Below are positions 58,701-64,000 of a stretch of 64,000 nucleotides of DNA, piece after piece. The first letter of the stretch is position 1; each line of letters begins with the position of its first letter. The notes under the pieces are model-generated. The model saw only the letters and a list, made by a program, of their open reading frames with translations, had not been told where the DNA came from and made no database searches. The position numbers were made by a program, and so were the translations under genes. Origin of the DNA: Aquilaria yunnanensis (lineage: Eukaryota > Streptophyta > Magnoliopsida > Malvales > Thymelaeaceae); contig CM077597.1 of the NCBI GenBank assembly GCA_039654915.1, positions 40,460,001 through 40,524,000 of the forward strand, read 5' to 3'.

Positions 58701-59331
58701 CCTATGGTGCTTAAGTTATGTTGTTTAACTAAGGATTTCTCATATGGTGTTTGTATGCGTGGCCTATGGTAGGCTCACCAAGGCATGTATGTGCATGTAA
58801 TGAAGTACTTGTAAGATGACCTTGAACTAGTATAGAAGTGGATGTTCATGTTGTGCCAAGATGTTATGCAATCAAGTTAAGTGCTTGTGACTATGTATTT
58901 GCACTTTCAAGTGCACTTCTAGGTGAATGTGTGTTTGGGGAAAACATGTAATTAAAGAGGGCTATGGTAGGCTTATTAAGCCATTTGAGTGCCTAAGCTA
59001 GTATGATGAGGTGGATGTCTAATATGTGTGTGACCAAGTATGATTGTGAATGAAGATGTATATGTTCATGTGCTAGTGCATTTATGTGTAGTTGTGCTTA
59101 TATGTATGCTATTGGACATGAATGCATTAAGGTGGCTCAAGGTAGGCTTGCCGAGACACATGTGAGTGTGTGACATGTGCACCTAAAACCAAGTTTTCAA
59201 AACTTTGATTGGCATTTTGGTTGTCATGCATTTAAATTGTTGATGAGTTGGTATTGGAGTTGAAATGAATATATAAACCCATTTAGGAACTTGCTTGTTT
59301 CAGAGAGCATGTAATAACTTGATTAACAAGC
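55733..59331 (+). repeat. chromovirus-like LTR E, split by a solo copia LTR
   Basis: About 2.2 kb after removal of 55928-57333. It resembles the Chromo-2 LTR in layout, with a GTGTCTTTGTTTGTAAG and GGTTAAGATTAACTTAACC section in its centre and TACCTGGTAGGCTTACC-like repeats toward the end. The start TGTAATGCCC is plausible but not proven. The end coincides with the start of Tat-4 at 59332. No PBS or coding region follows. Confidence 0.5.
55928..57333 (+). mobile_element. solo copia-family LTR e, AAATG target duplication
   Basis: 1406 bp, TATTAGTGTTATGCC...AGAACCCTACA, flanked by AAATG at 55923-55927 and 57334-57338. The ends are mutated from TGTTAGTG and CCCAACA. It is among the more diverged copies. 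TATAAATAC near 56977-56985 gives the plus orientation. Confidence 0.9.
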
Positions 59332-60141
59332 TGATGTGCGGCGGCATCTTTGTTGTATGACATGTTGGCCTAAAGGAGAGACTTTCGATGAGAAGATATC
59401 TTGCAACACTTTGAAGAATGTATGTTAGGAGCTCCCTGAAGTGTGTTTCCAGGGAAGAAGCCTCTGACACCCAAGTCAATATATGAGAGAGAAATTGTTA
59501 AGAACAAAGAGTAGGAAAGAGAGAGTCCCATTGTCCTTACCAATAAGCCTCCTAAATTTTTATAGGAAGATGGAGGGAGGAGGCCATTTTGCACAGCTTA
59601 CCCAGATCATGACATGTGTTTAGCCAGATATGGTCTGTACCTTTGGAGGCAAGCATCTTGAGCTGGCCGTAGGTAGTTCCGGCTAGAGGGTAGGGGTGTG
59701 TGGGAGGCCTCTGTCTCAGAGGTTCCCTAACCGTATTTGTTGTTTCTCCGTAAGGGGTGTGTGCAAGGCCTCTATCTCAGAGGTTCCCTAATCGTATTTG
59801 TTGTTTCTCCGTAAGGCCCCTTTGGAGGTGCAAGACCTCTTCAGGGAGAAATCTTCCTAAGGGCTATTAGAAAAGGCCCTTCGGATGGGCGAACCTTCTT
59901 TGGGAGTCTTTTTCCTCTGTCGAGGGTGGAGGACCCATGCTTCTAAGGTTGGTAATGTCCCCTCGAAGGTAGAAAAGACCCCCTTTTCCCGAAGTTGGTC
60001 ACATATATTTCCTGAGGGTGGATGGCAAAAGTCCTTGATTGGTGTCACGAATTCCCCACGAGTGGTGTTACAGATTCTTCGAGGGTGGTGTTCAGCAAGC
60101 CAATTGGGAGTTCTTTCTGGGTGATAGCCCTTCGGCTATCA
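59332..60141 (-). repeat. Tat-4 3' LTR
   Basis: 810 bp, TGATGTGCGGCGGCATC...CCTTCGGCTATCA, clearly related to the Tat-1 LTR (GTTGTATGACAT, GGGAAGAAGCCTCTGACACCCAAGTCA, CAGATCATGACATGTGTT). It contains a local direct repeat: GGCCTCTGTCTCAGAGGTTCCCTAA occurs near 59707 and again near 59767, a 60-bp duplication. Confidence 0.83.
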
Positions 60142-60154
60142 CATGTCCCCCTGG
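60142..60154 (-). other. Tat-4 polypurine tract
   Basis: CATGTCCCCCTGG directly outside the LTR end; its complement is a purine run as in Tat-1. Confidence 0.7.
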
Positions 60155-60513
60155 GTAGCCGAAGTTGTCATGGAAATCTTGTTCTTTGGCAAGCTACAGC
60201 TATCCCAAACAGAAGAACTTTTTATAACCGAGGTCGACTCCTTAGCTGGAATAGCTCCCTTAGCCCAAAATACTTTATTTTGCTAATGTCGTGTCTTCAG
60301 CATCCTCCGGGGCTCCTTACTTTTGGCAAGGCCGCACCTTCAGATTATAAGGAGGTGTTCAGCCCTCTAGCCAAATTCTCGATTTAACCATGGTTGTATG
60401 AGGCAAGGAACTATTTTCCCCTGAGGGTTTTTTGCTCCTGCCTTTTGTCAATGAACTGTCCTATCTTCTGATCGAGCCATCACATCACTTCAAAATAGGC
60501 AATTAGGCCTGCT
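60155..60513. other. Tat-4 internal remnant
   Basis: About 360 bp corresponding to the start of the Tat internal region next to the 3' LTR (GTAGCCGAAG, as at 1213-1225 in Tat-1). No ORF; the extra ORF is not reached. Sequence of LTR G begins at about 60514. Confidence 0.5.
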
Positions 60514-63500
60514 TGTCACCACCTTCACAAAATGGGAAAATTATAACATAAGGACTTAAGCTTATATCTTTAATTTTTACCATAGTGTATGATTTGTGAA
60601 GTGTAAAGTATTCAAAATACACCCGCTTAAGTGGCAAAAACAATGATAGCTTGGTCTTTAAGAAAGCATGGGCACATCGCCTAATTTTCAAGTAACATAT
60701 GGACTAAATTAAAAGGTTACAAAAGTTGAGTACTCAATTTCACAAATTTATAAAGATGGCTATGGAAAGGACATGGATGGAATTAAGGATATTGTTGGGG
60801 ACCAAAATGCTTAAAAAGGAAAAATTGATCAATTATGGCATAATGCCAACTAAGGTGCTTAAGTGTCCACATTTTTGCCGCCTAAAGTCAAAATGATTTT
60901 TTGTCAAGGTTAAAAGAGGACAAAATCTATCAATTTCCCACCCAAAATGGCTGGAAATAAACTATCCAAGTGTTGGCCAAATTTTCAAAAATTTGCATAT
61001 ATGCCACCTTGGTCAAAATGATGTATAAATGAAGCAAAATCTTCATTTTATTGCCATTTTCCCTAAATTTTGGTCTCCAGCAGCTGAGACCTCTTCTTTA
61101 AGCCCTTCTATCATCCTCCAGAGCCACCATACCTTAAGAAAACAAGAGGAAGCAAGAGAAAGCACAGAAGACATCAAAGAGTGCAAGAAAACCTCATTTT
61201 TGTTCTATTTGGGATTTCAGACTTCATAGCAAAAGGTAAGGGTTTTCTAAACTTTCCTAGAGTGTGGCTGTCCTTTTGGGAGGCTAGGGCAAGGAGACCT
61301 ACGAATTTCTCACTTAAAAGTTGTATTTATAGTGAGACTCAAATTCCAGGCCTAATGGGTTTCAAAGCCCTAATCCAATTAGGATTTAATTTCGGGCTTA
61401 ATAATGGCTCAACTCCTTGGCCCATTATTAATACGAAATTAAAGTGAAACCATAACCCAAATAATTAGCCCATGCACTCTAATGATCCAAATAGCTCTAT
61501 GTGTGCGACCCAATAGGCTCTTGCCATGTTGCCAATGATCATAAATCACATTTATGATCATAAGCAATGAGCGGTGTCTAGCAACACATCATTGCTACCC
61601 AAGTGACAAGATTGTCGGTGAATCGACTAAACCTTTATGATCATCACCGATATATGCCATTGTCCCTTTGTCCAAGATATCAAGACTAAGCACGAGACAT
61701 GGAATGTGTCACTGTCGTATAGCCCAATCTTTGGTTTCTTGATTACCGAGTAGACTAACTTAAACTGACGACATTGATATCATATATCAACTCATCGGAG
61801 CATGGCCATGCATTTTCTAAGTCTCACTCTATCAAGGGGCCCAAAGATATCACTCCCGTTACATAGGAGGGACAAATCCCATCTTGATCATACAAATCCC
61901 TCCGCATGATATGTGACATACCCAATGACCTCCTTCAAGTTCACTCAGTTACGAGCAACAAAGGAAAGTATCAAAGTATGTGACTCACATGTAGGGAACC
62001 TTGATGATCTTAGGTCGAAGGACTACATATACCATGATCACTATGAAAATCACTTATGACACTCATATAACGATCCATGAAGTGTTCTCATGGTGGGTCG
62101 GTCCAGTACACAAGTTCTCCAACTTGTACCCATATGTAGACTACATATCTCATATTAGTCTCCACATATGCTAGTCATTATGTATTATTGCAACCCGCTC
62201 CACAATAATACTATACTAGGGACGTTTAAGAATATCATTATTCTAGGGTTACAATTATGTTTATTACGTTACGCAGAAACAAAACAACAAACAAAATTGC
62301 TGGATTAATGCCTCAATAAAATATCATGACTCAATTTGCAAAAATACAATCATCTCATGATTGGCTTTTTGGGCACAACACTAACAGCAAAAGCTTTAGG
62401 AGGGATGCCATAGTGTTACTAAAGTGATATCTCACTGTTTTATCGAATGATTATGGACTAACCCTAATGTGTTATTGCTGCCAGCATTACATGTGTTTGT
62501 TGCTATGTTTGTTGGTGCCTATGGTTGCCATATTTGTGTGTATGTGTTGTTTTTGTATGTTTTTATGTATTTCGATTTCATGTGGTACGTTACTATGGAA
62601 GACTTTACATTGAAAATCTTTACTAAGTTCTTTACATAGAGCTTACTCCCCTATCTATCCATTTTTAGGAACACCTAAAAGAAAACGTTCAAACTAATAG
62701 TTCTAGTTTGAGTTTTCTTGTGAAACTTCAGGTAAATGAACTTCAATATGTGTAGTATTAAACTGGAGTGTTTCATTATTTTTAGAGCACATTTTCTAAT
62801 TTTACTGTTGGTACTTTCTACCTTATACAGCAGCTGCCTTTTGAAGTTTCTGGAGTGCATTGTGTTTGTAAGGCACTCCAAGAACCTAGTGTACATACCC
62901 AACTAAGCTAAGACATATTTATGATGCATCTATGCATGTAAATAAACTATGGATGGTGTATGGATGATATGTGAAGCAATAAAGTGATGTTTCAGGTTGA
63001 ATGTTCAATTCTGTCCTTTTTGCAACTCACTAGCTATTCCAAAGAAAATTATGTTTAATGTTTATGGAATGCCTCTAAATTCAAGGGAATGACTTTCCCA
63101 AGTGTTTAAGACATGTAAGAACCTGCCCATGTTTTTTTTGTACCTGGAAATGAAGTGTATGAATTTTATGAAATTTTGTATGGGCAAATTGGTCATAAAG
63201 TGACCAGAATTTTGACTCTGCAGTTAAAGTTCCATAACTCCATGTGTAGAAGGAATATCAGTACGAAATTTTGAACACACCTAGAGCACATATAGGGGTT
63301 GAACTAGAATTTGAGATTTCTAAATTTAGTGCCCTGTAGCCAAAGATATGACATTGCAAAGTTGGCTAAGTTACTGCTCATTTGATCAGAATTTGGTAAC
63401 CAACGTAAAAAATCCATAACTTGGTCCATTGGTGCGCTTTTGACGTAAAAAAAAATTTATTGGTTTGCTTTAAGTCTCTACTTGATAATAGAATAAATAA

Positions 63501-63827
63501 AATAGGGGGTTATATGGCTAGAATGATACAGTTTATTAGTGGAAGTTACAGGTGCAGTGGCTGGTCACTAGAAATTAACAAGATTGCCTAATATGTGGAA
63601 GCCGAAAGTAAGAATTGTGCTAGCATTTTCCTTCTTAGCTAGCAGAGTATGCATAAATGTAAATATGTGTGTTATGGTTTGACCAATATACATATATTTC
63701 CATAAAGACCAAGAGGGCCACTTGGATAATATAGTGAGCATTGTTCTGATGGCCTACAGAACATGCATAGCTCTTGGGAGATTGACACATTAAATATTGT
63801 CACTGTATTTAAGCTCTCAGAGTGGTA
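60514..63827 (+). repeat. LTR G of an element continuing beyond the window, split by a copia LTR fragment
   Basis: The start TGTCACCACC at 60514 is a candidate by analogy with chromovirus LTRs. The 3' part (63522-63758) recurs at 1-241. A PBS lies at 63836-63847. The exact 3' end is open: either after CTACA at 63758, where the two copies cease to match, or nearer the PBS. A copia LTR fragment interrupts it at 61260-62387. Confidence 0.55.
61260..62387 (-). repeat. copia-family LTR f, R-U5 part missing
   Basis: From GAGTGTGGCTG to CACAACACTAACA, matching other copies closely. The U5-side 290 bp or so are absent, and the break is about 70 bp downstream of its TATAAATA box. The right end is intact. 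No target duplication is evident: GCAAA at 62388-62392 recurs at 61229-61233, but 26 bp away from the break. Confidence 0.87.
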
Positions 63828-63835
63828 ATAGAAGT

Positions 63836-63847
63836 TGGTATCAGAGC
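63836..63847 (+). other. primer-binding site after LTR G
   Basis: TGGTATCAGAGC, the initiator tRNA-Met type. It shows that LTR G is the 5' LTR of a plus-strand element whose body lies to the right of the window. Confidence 0.75.
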
Positions 63848-64000
63848 AAGGTTTATATGTGGTTTATGTGCATATGACATGATGCATATAGTTGCATACA
63901 TATAGCTTAGTTGGGTCAGCTGCTAGTGTTAAGTACCTAACACACAGTATATATATTATGCTCTTCTGATTTTCATGAAATAGGAAAATGGTTGCAACAA
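63848..64000 (+). other. start of the leader of the element right of the window
   Basis: Non-coding sequence after the PBS; no ORF start can be supported before the window ends. Confidence 0.4.

Noticed and set aside
61229..62392. GCAAA on both sides of copia LTR f as a target duplication
   Set aside because: The left GCAAA is 26 bp away from the LTR break, and the bases between are LTR G sequence; the match is likely chance.
1..64000. CRISPR arrays, rRNA or tRNA genes, bacterial operons
   Set aside because: Nothing fits. All regular repeats are LTRs, and tRNA-like matches are limited to 12-20-nt primer-binding sites.

Overview
This window is plant nuclear DNA, almost certainly from repeat-rich heterochromatin of a seed plant. 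It holds no convincing host gene. Nearly every base can be assigned to nested, mutated LTR retrotransposons of three groups. These are Tat-like Ty3/gypsy elements (dual RNase H, LTRs of 0.7-0.9 kb reading TGATAGCC...GGCATCA, extra antisense ORF), chromodomain-bearing Ty3/gypsy elements (Tekay/Del-like chromoviruses, LTRs of about 2-2.2 kb, PBS TGGTATCAGAGC), and one Ty1/copia family with a 1.4-kb LTR that appears nine times. All names and groupings come from motifs read by eye; no database was searched. I cannot name the species.

Layout from left to right. 1-241 is the tail of an LTR that recurs at 63522-63758. 327-10363 is Tat-1, a full-length Tat-like element on the minus strand with two LTRs, PBS, PPT, a perfect 5-bp target duplication (CCGAA), and a plus-strand extra ORF between pol and its 3' LTR. 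10364-12371 holds two partial copia LTRs. 12372-15.24k is Tat-2, a remnant keeping part of its 3' LTR, its PPT and a second copy of the antisense extra ORF, which carries a local inverted duplication. 15.31-24.2k is Chromo-1 (minus), with a 487-bp internal tandem duplication and a solo copia LTR. 24206-32312 is Tat-3 (plus), broken by two solo LTRs of an unclassified family (J1, J2) and cut off in its integrase. 32313-41247 is Chromo-2 (plus), complete except for the first part of its 5' LTR. 41248-52479 is Copia-1 (minus). It is interrupted by three same-family LTRs at exact 2545-bp spacing, the footprint of unequal recombination between two inserted LTRs. 52480-54885 is the leader and 5' LTR of Chromo-3 (minus). 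55.73-59.33k is a chromovirus-like LTR carrying another solo copia LTR. 59332-60.5k is Tat-4, an LTR plus PPT. 60514-63.83k is a further LTR holding a truncated copia LTR, followed by a PBS of an element that continues beyond the window.

None of these coding regions looks functional: every gag-pol is split by stops and frameshifts. Many stops are TAG where relatives carry Gln or Trp, and a Tat PBS has lost its CpGs, as expected from long-term cytosine methylation and deamination. The two observations I think most deserve follow-up are (i) the antisense extra ORF of the Tat elements, which in two independent copies has its own TATA-like box and an intron-like interval, and (ii) the three-LTR array at 43.0-49.5k, whose target-site duplications and internal SNPs locate a crossover to about 115 bp.
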